Positions 7,862 through 17,401 are shown, counted from the first letter of the stretch. The stretch: DNA of 64,000 nt from JANQOZ01 sp045106555 (GCA_045106555.1 JBGCET010000015.1:44794-108793), one strand, 5' to 3'. The notes: a model not told the origin generated them from the sequence alone. Made by a program: numbers and translations.

Positions 7862-10276
7862 CTAAAAGTTATAGTCGATAGACACGCCATAGGTTCTCGG
7901 CATGCCGTTAGCCCGAACAAAAGGCCCATTGCCGCCGGTGTAGGCTGCCGGGAAATAATATTCGTCGGCAATGTTTCGTCCCCACAGGGTGGCACGCCAG
8001 GTTCGCTCTGCGTTGCCGACCCCTAAGCGGGCGTTTGCCACTGAGTAGGAATCGGTGGCGTCCGTTGGCTGCGCGCCACCGGTGGTGCTGTCGGTGTAGT
8101 TCACATCGCCGCCAAGAAATATCTCCATGCCGTTGGACAGTGGCCAGGAATACTCAGCCCGTACGCTGTAAGAAAGATCCGGCGCCTGGGCCAGCTCAAT
8201 ACCAGACGCATCACGAAGGACGGTGTTTGGCCATTGACTGGCGACCGGATCTACCGCCATCCATTCGTCCACGTTGGTATCCAGCAAAGCCACATTAACG
8301 TTAACCATTAACTGGTCGGTAGGGGCCCACTGCAGGTCCATCTCAGCGCCCTTGATGGTGGACTCCGGCACGTTAGTCAGGCCCGAAATATTGCCGACAA
8401 AGGTGACCGCTCGATCCTGCTCCTGTTTGTCTTTGTAATCGTAGTAAAACACCGCAGCGTTGAGCTGCATGGTGCCGTCCAACAATGTGGATTTCAGCCC
8501 CAGCTCCAGAGAGTTGAGTTTTTCCGGGCGGTAAGAACGTAGCTGCTGGGTGGTGTTGGAGTTAGCGCCGTTAAAGCCGCCGGATTTAAATCCATTAGCC
8601 AGCGTGGCGTACAGCAGAACGTCTTCGTTAACCGCGTAGTCCAAACCAATCTTTCCCATCCAGCGGCCGGTGCTGATGCTCTCTTCGTAAACGCGAAAGG
8701 CGTCATTGATATTAGGCCCACCAATGAGGGCGAAGATAAACGTTGGTGACGTCGGGTCGTCATCAATTGTGCCGCAGTCTCCGGGGCCCAATGTGGATCC
8801 AAACTGGGCGTTTAGAAAACCCGCCAGCGAGCCATCATCGGCGACAAAGGTGCATCCCGACCAATCTCGATCTTCTTCCGTGTAACGCGCTCCCACAGTG
8901 AGTCGCATTTTTTCGGAAAACTGCCACTCCACGTGGCCAAACACAGCCTGAGAGTCAGTTTCCTGCTGGTACTTGGTATCCAGTTCGCGGATCGGCGTGG
9001 GCGCAAACAATCCCACCCCAAACGGGATAGAACCCAACCCGAATACCGAGTCGGACATGAAGTAGTGGTAATACTCGTCAAGCTCATCGTCGGAATAGTA
9101 AAGGCCGGCAATCCAGTTTACGTTGCCGCTTTCGCCGCTAAGACGCAGCTCCTGGGAAAACACTTTCAGGTCAGTGGTGTTGATATTGCTGGAGTCGTTA
9201 AAAAACCCACCGTCCCAGTCGTTGGCCTCTTCCCGGTCAAACTCGTCATAGCCGGTTACCGAGGTCAATGTCATGCCGGCAATATCCCATTCCAGCTTGG
9301 CAGAAAAACCCGTTAGCTGGTTATCGCGCTGGGGGCGTAAATCAAAGGTGCGCCCGGTAATATCGCTGGTATAGCTATTGGTCCAGTCTGCCGCATCGTT
9401 TTCGCCGATCGAATACCAGGGCGGCTCCTGGCCAAAAAACTGCCCTGTGGGAATAATGAACTGATCCAGCGGCGTATAGGGGTTGGAAAACTGCCCCAGA
9501 CCAATCAAGCGTCCATCGTAAGCAGTGTTAGCTCGGTTGTCCGATTGATCGTCCACATGATGGACATTGAGCAACAAAGTGGCGGAGTCAGACAGGTCAA
9601 AATTCAGCATTCCGCGGATAGCGGTGACGTCTTTCTCTCCCAGTTCGTCATCCCGGGTGAGGCTTTTCTGCCACCCCTCACTGGACTGGGTGGTTTTCAA
9701 CGATAGGCGGCCTTGAACCGTTTCGGACACAGAGCCACTGACGAAGCCCTCAATATCCAACGTGTTAAAGCTGCCGTAGTTCATGGTGACACCCGCGTCA
9801 AATTCTTCGGTGGGCTTGCGGCTCACGAAATTGATTTGGCCCGCGGTGGTATTACGGCCGTACAGATCACCTTGTGGGCCTTTGAGGACTTCCACGCGCT
9901 CCACGTCAAACAGCAGTCCGCGACTCATGACCGTGTAAGGAATAGCGACCTCATCAAAATAAAGCCCTACCGTTGAAGAGGCGCCGGTGGAGTAGTCTTG
10001 GAAACCCACGCTGCGAATGCTGTAGGTGGGCACGCCAGTTGCCGCCGTTTCATTCACGGTTAAACCCGGCGTGTATACCGCCAGATCTTCCGAGCTGAAT
10101 ACCCCCATGGCCTGCAGCTGGTCTCCGGTGAAGGCGTTGACCGTAATGCCAATGTCATTCACACCCTGCTCGCGCTTTTGCGCCGTCACCAGAATTTCTT
10201 CAATTTGGGCCTGAGCGGGAATGGCGATGATCCCGCTTAGCGCGCCGATAACAGCCAGTGTTATTTTCTTTCGCAT
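7862..10276 (-). CDS. TonB-dependent outer-membrane receptor
   Basis: An 804-residue receptor when started at 10276, where the reading frame gives a standard signal peptide ending in PAQAQ and a GAGGA-type ribosome site. The mature N-terminus carries a TonB box-like EEILVTAQKR. Then come the plug domain (VERVEVLKGPQGDLYGRNTTAGQINF) and a 22-strand barrel ending in the usual aromatic residue (IDYNF). The family imports iron complexes, cobalamin or organic substrates across the outer membrane. It sits between two amidohydrolase loci, so it may import an oligomeric or amide-type organic substrate. That is inference; no specificity motif is visible. The barrel resembles the large group of marine proteobacterial receptors of unknown ligand. 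Confidence 0.92.
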   Translation of the reverse strand: MRKKITLAVIGALSGIIAIPAQAQIEEILVTAQKREQGVNDIGITVNAFTGDQLQAMGVFSSEDLAVYTPGLTVNETAATGVPTYSIRSVGFQDYSTGASSTVGLYFDEVAIPYTVMSRGLLFDVERVEVLKGPQGDLYGRNTTAGQINFVSRKPTEEFDAGVTMNYGSFNTLDIEGFVSGSVSETVQGRLSLKTTQSSEGWQKSLTRDDELGEKDVTAIRGMLNFDLSDSATLLLNVHHVDDQSDNRANTAYDGRLIGLGQFSNPYTPLDQFIIPTGQFFGQEPPWYSIGENDAADWTNSYTSDITGRTFDLRPQRDNQLTGFSAKLEWDIAGMTLTSVTGYDEFDREEANDWDGGFFNDSSNINTTDLKVFSQELRLSGESGNVNWIAGLYYSDDELDEYYHYFMSDSVFGLGSIPFGVGLFAPTPIRELDTKYQQETDSQAVFGHVEWQFSEKMRLTVGARYTEEDRDWSGCTFVADDGSLAGFLNAQFGSTLGPGDCGTIDDDPTSPTFIFALIGGPNINDAFRVYEESISTGRWMGKIGLDYAVNEDVLLYATLANGFKSGGFNGANSNTTQQLRSYRPEKLNSLELGLKSTLLDGTMQLNAAVFYYDYKDKQEQDRAVTFVGNISGLTNVPESTIKGAEMDLQWAPTDQLMVNVNVALLDTNVDEWMAVDPVASQWPNTVLRDASGIELAQAPDLSYSVRAEYSWPLSNGMEIFLGGDVNYTDSTTGGAQPTDATDSYSVANARLGVGNAERTWRATLWGRNIADEYYFPAAYTGGNGPFVRANGMPRTYGVSIDYNF

Positions 10277-10421
10277 CTCTACGGTCCTCACGCAAATTAT
10301 TAGACAACATGTTAACGGTATCATAACCAATGGCCATTCATCACCCACCCTTCATTGCGCGATAAACCCTAGCTTGGCCGTTTAGTGCGTACTGAACACT
10401 CTCTGCTGACGGACCCGATTT

Positions 10422-10678
10422 GTGAACCTCATTGACCGATTCATCCGCTTGGTAATTCAACTGGTGGATCGTTGCTATGCAGGCCCTAGTTGGCGGCCTC
10501 ATTCCGGTTAGCGAAACCATCCTTGCCAGCTGGAAAATTGCTACGGTGATCGTCACTCTCGCCGTGGTTGCGGTTGCCGCGGCCCTGCTGCACCCGAGCA
10601 ATCCCGACAAGATTGTTGAATCCTCGCTCCCCAAACCGGCGCCTGCCGAAGGACCGGTCATCAACCGCGGGATCGTGA
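10422..10678 (+). pseudogene. atoE: decayed remnant of an AtoE-family short-chain fatty acid transporter
   Basis: Two pieces of one transporter family are joined out of frame. A GTG at 10422 opens a segment reading VNLIDRFIRLVIQLVD, like the amphipathic N-terminus of AtoE-type proteins. From about 10480 a different frame reads GLIPVSETILASWKIATVIV and continues to about 10679, matching the middle-to-late AtoE region (GLIPVGDT... in E. coli). About 150-190 residues in between and the C-terminal third are missing. The right end stops at the last codon of the convergent amidohydrolase. I recognised the family from memory, so a search should confirm it. Confidence 0.6.
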
Positions 10679-12415
10679 CTACGGGTTTTGCGCATCAAAG
10701 ACCGTCTCGCCACCCACCACCGATAACACAACCTGAGTATCACCGACCTGGCCGATGGGTACATCGAACAGGTTACGATCCAGCACAATAAAGTCGGCAT
10801 CTTTGCCGGGCTCAAGAGAGCCTGACGAATCCCCTACCCGATTGGCAATGGCGCTGTTATGGGTGAAAATCCTAAGGGCTGTCGCCAGATCAACAGCCTC
10901 TTCCACAAACTCAGGATTAACGATTTCGCTGTTGGGATCGCTGCGGGTCACCATGGCCTCAATGCCGGGCCAGGGGTTGGCTGTTGGCACAACGGGCCAG
11001 TCTGAACCATAGGTCACCAGCGCGCCGGCCTCATGCAGCGTGCGAACCTGCCAGGCGGGAACGCGGTCTTTGCCGAACCAGGTTTCCCAGTTCAGCCCGG
11101 GGATGGGATACCAGAGGATGGGGCACATTTCCGCTGCAACGTTCAGCGCCTTAAAGCGACCCACATCGTCCGGATGAATCATCTCGGCGTGGGACACTTC
11201 ATGGATGATGTCCTGATTGCCGCTGGCGTTGCGGGCGGCTTCAAAGGCATCCAGTGCAGCTCTGGCGGCTGCGTCGCCCGTCGCATGGATTTTTACACTC
11301 AAGCCCTGTCGATCCAGTTCAACCACATCTTGGGTCAACTGGCCTGCCGGGATCATCAGTTCGCTGGTGTGGTTAGCTCCCACCACATCGTTGGGTTCGT
11401 AGGGTTCCAGCAGGGCTGAGGTGTAGGTCATGGGAACACCGTCCAGCATGATCTTGGCAAAATTTGGATCAATCATGTCCGAGGTGTTGGCAGGTCTTGC
11501 GTCAATTAATGCCAGCTCGTCGTCATGGGAAAGTGCCCAGGCGCTCTTCCAGGTCAGGCTGGTTTTGACTCGCAAGGGAAGTTGACCTTTTTGGTCCAGC
11601 GTCTTGTAGGCATCGAGTATATGGGTAGTAACGATGGCATCTTTCAGCGTGGTAATGCCATAGCGCTTGATCTGATCCAGCGACCATTTCATTGCACTGG
11701 CATTTTGCGCAGCAGAATACTCAGGCAAAAATTTACGTTTATCGTAGGCCGCATTGTCATACAGTAAGCCAGTGGCTTCGCCGCTGGATGGGTCACGGTT
11801 GATCTGTCCGCCTTCTGGGTCTGGGGTACTGCCGTCAATGGAAAATTGCTCCAAGGCCAGCGAATTGACCCACGCGTGATGCACTGACCAGTCCATCAAA
11901 AACACCGGGTTGTTCGGCGCAATTTCGTCCAGGATCGTCTTGGGCATTTTTTCGCCCCCTGCGAAATACCCCTCATTCCATTGCCCGCCGCGAACCCATT
12001 CACCGGGCTGCGCCTTTGCAATACAGCCTTTAAGAATGTTCAGCACCTCCTCCAGGTCGTTGCTGAGGAAGCTGCACTCCAGGGTCTTGGAGATACCGGC
12101 GTCCAGCGGGTGCATGTGGGTATCGTGAATGCCTGGCATCACCATGGCACCGTTCAAATCCACGACGCGGGTTTCGCCGCCGGATAGTTCCAGAACCTCT
12201 TCATCGGTACCCAAGGACAGGATTTGTCCGTTCTTAACCGCCAGCGCTTGATGCCAGCTGTTGGCGGGATCAACGGAATAAATTTTAGCGTTGTAGTACA
12301 CCGCATCGGGTGCCAATTTTGCCCCGGCGGCTGGGCCAGAATCGGGCGCGTTACAGGCCGACAGCCCGATCACCCATGCTGAAGTCAGGGCCAAGCGTGA
12401 AATAAGCACCTTCAT
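10679..12415 (-). CDS. YtcJ-type amidohydrolase, predicted lipoprotein (paralogue of 4619-6358)
   Basis: A 578-residue amidohydrolase_3 protein. The N-terminus is a lipoprotein signal with lipobox LSAC (Cys 21). Metal-binding motifs are HMH in IHDTHMHP, KIHATGD, HEVSHAEM and YGSDWPV. Domain order and length match the paralogue at 4619, and the two probably arose by duplication with different substrate ranges. It should act in the periplasm or at the outer membrane. It follows the diguanylate cyclase gene with a 109-bp gap, so it may share that transcript or have its own promoter. Its 3' end abuts the AtoE relic. Substrate unknown. Confidence 0.87.
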   Translation of the reverse strand: MKVLISRLALTSAWVIGLSACNAPDSGPAAGAKLAPDAVYYNAKIYSVDPANSWHQALAVKNGQILSLGTDEEVLELSGGETRVVDLNGAMVMPGIHDTHMHPLDAGISKTLECSFLSNDLEEVLNILKGCIAKAQPGEWVRGGQWNEGYFAGGEKMPKTILDEIAPNNPVFLMDWSVHHAWVNSLALEQFSIDGSTPDPEGGQINRDPSSGEATGLLYDNAAYDKRKFLPEYSAAQNASAMKWSLDQIKRYGITTLKDAIVTTHILDAYKTLDQKGQLPLRVKTSLTWKSAWALSHDDELALIDARPANTSDMIDPNFAKIMLDGVPMTYTSALLEPYEPNDVVGANHTSELMIPAGQLTQDVVELDRQGLSVKIHATGDAAARAALDAFEAARNASGNQDIIHEVSHAEMIHPDDVGRFKALNVAAEMCPILWYPIPGLNWETWFGKDRVPAWQVRTLHEAGALVTYGSDWPVVPTANPWPGIEAMVTRSDPNSEIVNPEFVEEAVDLATALRIFTHNSAIANRVGDSSGSLEPGKDADFIVLDRNLFDVPIGQVGDTQVVLSVVGGETVFDAQNP

Positions 12416-12524
12416 GAGACGACTCCGATTCTTAATGATCTTTCACTAAAGGAGTCGCTATTGAGCGCGATTGGGACGATTAAATCAAGCGCACCGCCTG
12501 ACGGGAATTAAGTGGGTGACTCGT

Positions 12525-15398
12525 CTAGGCGGCCAACACAAAGCGGTTTCGCCCCTGACGTTTGGCGCTGTACAGGGCATCGTCTGCCCGGCCCACCAGA
12601 TGGTCTGGCTCCTGATCGCGTTCTGGATTGTAACCCGCCACTCCGACGCTGATGGTGACCTCACCCAGGTCGCTTTCTACCTTGCGCACAAGCCTGCGGG
12701 CCAGGCGAGCCGCGGAGAGATTGTCACAGGCAGGCACAATGACGGCGAACTCCTCACCGCCATACCGCGCCACTACCGTGTCATCGCGAACATTTTCCGC
12801 CAACACGCTGGCAAGCTTGGACAACACCCAATCACCGGCCTGGTGACCGTGTTCGTCGTTGTAGCGTTTGAAGTGATCCACGTCCACCATCAGCAATGCC
12901 AGCGCCGTATTGTTCATCTGCGCCTCGTCAAAGCACTCATCCAGCCGCTGATCAAACAACCGTCGATTGCCCACACCGGTTAACGCGTCACGCTCGGCTT
13001 GATCGCGCAGTTTTCGGTTGGCTGCGCGCAGCTCCTTGGTACGCTGTCGCACGACGCTATCAAGTTCATTGTTTCGCATCGCCAGCTGTTTCACCTGGCG
13101 ACGCTGCAGTGCGGTCGCTGACAGCAACACCGCACCGAACAAACCCAGAATAAATACGCCCCGGAACCCAGCGGACTCGAACCAGCGTGGCACCACGTTG
13201 AAGCTGCGTGGCGGAAGAACAAACACTCGACCGCTGCCGGTTCTGGCCTCAGCCTGAAGCGCGTAGGTTCCCGGCTGCAGCGCAGGAAAGGACACCTCAC
13301 CGGCAGAAGTCCACGGGCCCCATTGTTCCGTTAGCCCCAACAAGCGACTGCGAAACACCGTTGACTGCGCCTCTTCCAGGTCGGTCAACAGAAAGCTAGC
13401 CCGAATGCCTACATGGCGCCCCTGCAAGTCGAGCTCACCGCTCAAAGGCAAGCGCTGCTCCGGCTGATTTTTGCTGCCCGCTCGAATGAATGACGAAAGA
13501 CCTAACGCGCCGGGAGTTTCCATATCCCGAGCTTCGGGTTGGTAATGAAATATCTCACCGGAACCACCCAGCAACAGCGAGCCGTCAGCGTTTACCGTAA
13601 CCGCATCAATCACGCCAGAATCCAGCGAGCTCATGTCAATAACTGTCCACAGCTCGCCGCGCCGCTGATACAAGGCCCGATAACTATGGGCCCACAAAAC
13701 TCCGTCGTTTCCATCCAAAAACGCCACAACTTCATCGGTGGGTTTCAATTCATTGAGACCGCCCAGGTTGTCGACGACAAATTCTGCGCCATCAAACCGA
13801 TAAGTGCCTTTTGTTGTGCTCAGGATTAAACCTTCGGCGACTTGGCTTACATGGGCATACCCATCCACGCCTACAGGTGATCCCAAGGTTGTGGCCACCG
13901 CGTCTCTTAACTCCAGCTTCTGACGTCCATCAGTGCCGAACCAGGCCTTCTTTAGCCCCAATTCATCGGTCCCCACCCACACACCGCCGTCGCCAGCAGG
14001 TACCAGGCTGGTGACCCGCATGCCCAGCCGCAGGAGGTTGTCAGCCAGTTGCCATCTGCCGTCAGCCAGGGAAAATACGGCGATGCCGTGCTCGTTGCCC
14101 GACCACAACAGGTTGGGTTTGCTTTCTGACACCAACAGATGCCTTGGATACAATCCGTCAGGGCCAATTCTGCGAGATCCCTCGGGCGTTACCTGGCGCA
14201 GATCATGGGCAGCTGCCAGCACCGTTCCGGCCTGGGTTTGCACTAATTTCCAGGTTTCGCCGGTTTGGCCCCAGTTCATCTTCCGAAACGGTGTGGTCAT
14301 CACGCCGTCGACCATTGGCGCACGATAAACACCGATTCCGGTCATGGCGTAAAGCTCAGAGTCAACGACCGCCAAGTGATGAACCGCCCCCTGCAGACCT
14401 GAAGCGTCCGCGTACTTTGTCCAACGCGCGGGCCATGGCAGTCGCAACACCCCCTCATCGCCAACCAGCAACAGAGCGCCATCGTCAGCCAACGCCGGAC
14501 CACTGAGAAACGAGCGAGAAATTGACGCCTGGTCGAAGGTGCGTTGGTCGATATCCAATACCCGCACTGCGCCATCTGCCCCGCCAAAGGCGATGGTATG
14601 GGCGTTAACCGCCAGACCATCGGTTAACTGGGTTAACTGCTCAGGATCGCCAACCTGCAGGCGTTGAAAGGGCGCCTGTGGTGACGCCAGCGACCATAAA
14701 TACAAGGCAGGCTCGCGGGTGTGCACCAGCGCCACGTCCCTGCCGAGGGCAAGGCCATTAAGGATCAGCGAATCAGCAAAGCCCTCGCCGCCTTCTACCA
14801 TGGTGAAGCTGCCGTCCGGTTCAAGTCGTTTTAACCCTTCGCCACGCCACTGGACAAATACGTCGCCACCCACTTGAGTCACTTCGCCAAATCGCCCGGA
14901 ATGGCGCCAAAGTGCTTTTCTAGATCCATCACGAGACACCGCAAACAAATGGTGCAGCGCGCCGAAAAACACCGTGTCATCGGTAATTAGCAGTCGCCAG
15001 ATATCCGCAAACTGTTCATCGCCCAACTCCGCCGCGAACTTTTCAGTCAGATCGACAAACCGTTCAGCGCCGGTGTTATCACTTTCCAGGTATCCAAAAC
15101 TGTTGGTCCCGCCGACCCAGATCCGGCCGTCAGCGCTGCGCTCCAACGCACGGACCGCACCTGCTGTGGGAAGGTCTATCTGGCGCCAATGGGTGCCGTC
15201 ATAGCGAATAACCGCCTGATTATGGCCGAGATACACCGCGCCTCGCGGCCCCTGCGCAACGGAAAAGTACTGCGGGTAATGTGCCAAGTCAGGTTTGAAA
15301 CGGGAAACCAGAACTTCCTGGCTTGTGGCGGCCTGACTCAGCACTATGGCGAACAACAGCGCCGTCGCGCTGCTGAGTTTTCTAATCGTGTTGTTCAT
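12525..15398 (-). CDS. periplasmic beta-propeller sensor diguanylate cyclase
   Basis: A 957-residue protein from the ATG at 15398, chosen because it gives a signal peptide. Residues 1-650 form a two-component-regulator-type propeller, followed by a Y_Y_Y-like beta domain, one transmembrane helix (about 747-766), a coiled coil and a C-terminal GGDEF domain with an active-site GGEEF near residue 880. It should make cyclic-di-GMP in the cytoplasm in response to a periplasmic or envelope signal. The inhibitory I-site, normally RxxD five residues before GGEEF, reads RDDT, so product inhibition may be lost. It lies upstream of the amidohydrolase gene on the same strand. The ligand of the propeller is unknown. 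Confidence 0.92.
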   Translation of the reverse strand: MNNTIRKLSSATALLFAIVLSQAATSQEVLVSRFKPDLAHYPQYFSVAQGPRGAVYLGHNQAVIRYDGTHWRQIDLPTAGAVRALERSADGRIWVGGTNSFGYLESDNTGAERFVDLTEKFAAELGDEQFADIWRLLITDDTVFFGALHHLFAVSRDGSRKALWRHSGRFGEVTQVGGDVFVQWRGEGLKRLEPDGSFTMVEGGEGFADSLILNGLALGRDVALVHTREPALYLWSLASPQAPFQRLQVGDPEQLTQLTDGLAVNAHTIAFGGADGAVRVLDIDQRTFDQASISRSFLSGPALADDGALLLVGDEGVLRLPWPARWTKYADASGLQGAVHHLAVVDSELYAMTGIGVYRAPMVDGVMTTPFRKMNWGQTGETWKLVQTQAGTVLAAAHDLRQVTPEGSRRIGPDGLYPRHLLVSESKPNLLWSGNEHGIAVFSLADGRWQLADNLLRLGMRVTSLVPAGDGGVWVGTDELGLKKAWFGTDGRQKLELRDAVATTLGSPVGVDGYAHVSQVAEGLILSTTKGTYRFDGAEFVVDNLGGLNELKPTDEVVAFLDGNDGVLWAHSYRALYQRRGELWTVIDMSSLDSGVIDAVTVNADGSLLLGGSGEIFHYQPEARDMETPGALGLSSFIRAGSKNQPEQRLPLSGELDLQGRHVGIRASFLLTDLEEAQSTVFRSRLLGLTEQWGPWTSAGEVSFPALQPGTYALQAEARTGSGRVFVLPPRSFNVVPRWFESAGFRGVFILGLFGAVLLSATALQRRQVKQLAMRNNELDSVVRQRTKELRAANRKLRDQAERDALTGVGNRRLFDQRLDECFDEAQMNNTALALLMVDVDHFKRYNDEHGHQAGDWVLSKLASVLAENVRDDTVVARYGGEEFAVIVPACDNLSAARLARRLVRKVESDLGEVTISVGVAGYNPERDQEPDHLVGRADDALYSAKRQGRNRFVLAA

Positions 15399-15542
15399 CG
15401 TTAAGCGTCCCCAAACGCCTGTGAACAGTGAGTATGCGCAACCGTCACCAAAGCTGGCGTGACAAATTGTCAATTCATGAAATTATGAGACGCCAATCAC
15501 ACCCAGACGTAAACGACTGTTTAGATTTTAGTGATTTTCGGG

Positions 15543-16478
15543 CTAAATACCCAACAGAGGGGTTTCAGCAAAACGCTTAAATGGGTCGAGATCCAGCGCG
15601 GCAAACCTCGTTGGGTGGAGGGTAACCGCCAATCGCTCTAGCGCATCAACGATCGAGGGGCTGGGTCTGGCGAAGTAGTCCTGGCCATCAGCAATGAATA
15701 TTCGCCCGTCGCGCACCGCGCGAAGCGAACGCCATTGTTCGTTGTTACCCAGCGTATTGAGGTCCGCTTGAGTTTGTTCCAGGTGGTAGCCGCAACAGGC
15801 CACCACCAGTATGTCTGGATCACACTCCGCTAACTGTTTGAACGATCGGGTTTGAGAGGGCAATGCAGGGTTACCGAAAACCTCTTTGGCCCCTGCTAGG
15901 TCGACAACATGAGGATTCCAGTGGCCACCATTAAACAGCGGCAACAGCCACTCCATAAAAGCAGCCCGGGGGCGATCAGACGCGGGTAGACGCTCATTGC
16001 GAAGGGCAATGAAATCAATCCGTTGAGCCAGTGAATCGCGCAACGTTTGCGCGACCTCCTCAATCCCCAAAGCCCGCCCCACGGTCAACACATCGTTCAG
16101 TATGTCGTTCAGACTATTGGGGTTGAGATCAACCAGTACAGGGTTGCCCGGCAGGTTGTTGACCGCATCAATGACCTCGCCAGTGGCCACCGCGCACACG
16201 TCACACAGGCCTTGAGAGATAATAACGTCCGGCGTCGCCGCTTCCAGCCCTTCCAAGTCCAGTTCATACAGCGCACTGCTGTCAGCCAAATGGGACCTGA
16301 CAAAGGTATCAATGGCCTCACTGGTCGCCTCACCGGACACCCAGGTGCTGGTCATTCGAGGAAGGTGGTTCAACGAGGCTGGCAAGTCACAGCTGTGAGA
16401 AACCCCCACCAGACTCTCGCCGCATCCCAGCGCAAGCACCATGTCGGTGGCGCTTGGAAGCAGCGTGACAATCCGCAT
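15543..16478 (-). CDS. BtuF-fold cobalamin-binding-type protein without signal peptide
   Basis: A 311-residue protein of the helical-backbone periplasmic binding family, closest to BtuF-like 'cobalamin-binding' proteins. It opens directly into RIVTLLPSATDMVLALG, the family's first strand, with no signal peptide; the ATG at 16478 was preferred to the TTG one codon earlier. It is 15 bp downstream of the DUF6580 membrane protein, and both follow a cobalamin riboswitch, which ties it to vitamin B12. Whether it carries B12 in the cytoplasm, binds another corrinoid or works with the membrane protein is not clear. A second BtuF-fold protein lies in the icmF operon (51284). Confidence 0.8.
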   Translation of the reverse strand: MRIVTLLPSATDMVLALGCGESLVGVSHSCDLPASLNHLPRMTSTWVSGEATSEAIDTFVRSHLADSSALYELDLEGLEAATPDVIISQGLCDVCAVATGEVIDAVNNLPGNPVLVDLNPNSLNDILNDVLTVGRALGIEEVAQTLRDSLAQRIDFIALRNERLPASDRPRAAFMEWLLPLFNGGHWNPHVVDLAGAKEVFGNPALPSQTRSFKQLAECDPDILVVACCGYHLEQTQADLNTLGNNEQWRSLRAVRDGRIFIADGQDYFARPSPSIVDALERLAVTLHPTRFAALDLDPFKRFAETPLLGI

Positions 16479-16493
16479 CAATATCCCACGAGG

Positions 16494-17093
16494 TCAGGCG
16501 CTAATGACAGGCTTCGAACGCCGTCCCACAACCAGCGTGAACAGGCCGAATATGGCCATCGCGTAGAGCCCGTCGCCGACCATGGTGTTGGTGAGAAAGG
16601 GCAGCCCCTTGACGTAACACTCCACCAGTCCAGCGACCGTTGGCGGATAATAGCCCGCCGCCCACACGCCAAAGTTTGACGCCAAAAAGAACCAGAGCGA
16701 ACCGCTGACAACGCCGCCAGCGCCGCGCACCACGGTGGCCTTCTTACCCAACCACAGATAGCCGATCAACGCGCTACCCGCAATGCCAAGATAGACAAAC
16801 ATCATTGCAATGGCGTTGTAGCCGCCAATGAGCAGGTCACCTATCGCCAACGGCACCAAAGCCACCAGCCAGGACCAGCGCGGATCGAGCCGGGCACCAG
16901 CAAACAGGGCAATAGCGCCAATCGGCGTTACGTTCCAAGGATGGGGTACCAAGCGTGCCAGCACTACCAGCAACAGCAGAAAAATGATGTCTGGTCGACG
17001 GGCCAAAGCCTGCCATAACTGGCCAGGTAATGAGCGATGCGCCCCAGAACGGGCGTTTGAGGACTCCGGTTGAGGAGTTTTGGGGTGTGTCAT
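16494..17093 (-). CDS. DUF6580-type membrane protein, candidate cobalamin transporter component
   Basis: A 199-residue integral membrane protein with about five or six hydrophobic segments. The sequence WNVTPIGAIALFAGARL and the late LFTLVVG region resemble the DUF6580 family, which looks like the substrate-binding S component of ECF-type vitamin transporters. It is the first gene after the cobalamin riboswitch, with a GGAG ribosome site 7 nt before the ATG, and is followed by a BtuF-fold gene. This context supports B12 or corrinoid precursor uptake across the inner membrane. The transport role is inference: no ATPase or T component is in the window. Confidence 0.72.
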   Translation of the reverse strand: MTHPKTPQPESSNARSGAHRSLPGQLWQALARRPDIIFLLLLVVLARLVPHPWNVTPIGAIALFAGARLDPRWSWLVALVPLAIGDLLIGGYNAIAMMFVYLGIAGSALIGYLWLGKKATVVRGAGGVVSGSLWFFLASNFGVWAAGYYPPTVAGLVECYVKGLPFLTNTMVGDGLYAMAIFGLFTLVVGRRSKPVISA

Positions 17094-17106
17094 GGTTGTT
17101 CTCCAG

Positions 17107-17123
17107 CAGCTCCACCCGAGCTG
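17107..17123 (-). promoter_or_regulatory. hairpin next to the ribosome site (candidate riboswitch expression platform)
   Basis: A 6-bp stem CAGCTC/GAGCTG with a 5-nt loop lies between the cobalamin aptamer and the GGAG ribosome site at 17101-17104. It could couple B12 binding to translation of the downstream gene. No U-tract follows, so translational control is more likely than transcription termination. This is inference from position. Confidence 0.4.
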
Positions 17124-17166
17124 ACACTGTTTCCAAAGCCCCTGCTCTGGTGGTTAACGATTGAGC

Positions 17167-17401
17167 CTGAGGTCGGTCTCCGGACTTGCAAAAACGCCGT
17201 TGGGCGTTCCGGCCGCCTTCCCGTCCGATCTGTGGACAGTGGCAGAGCGACAAGGTGCGCATCACATCGCGTAACCCTACATTCGCTCAAATGGCCGTTT
17301 TCATTGCCTACCGTTGCGGGGGCAGTAGCGGTTTTTGCCGCTTTCCCGTTTAACCCTTGGCTGCCCACCGATCAGCGTGCCAGACAACCCAGGGACCTCA
17401 G
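17167..17401 (-). ncRNA. cobalamin (B12) riboswitch
   Basis: On the minus strand the leader of the DUF6580 gene contains the conserved cobalamin aptamer elements in order: GGGAAAGCGGC, CTGCCCCCGCAACGGTA, GCCACTGTCCAC, GGGAAGGCGGCC and the B12 box AGTCCGGAGACCGACC (plus-strand 17172-17187). The outer P1 helix is perfect over 8 bp: 17394-17401 pairs with 17167-17174. High B12 should shut off the downstream operon. The length, about 235 nt, is normal for the class. The two genes downstream are therefore likely B12-related. Confidence 0.9.
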
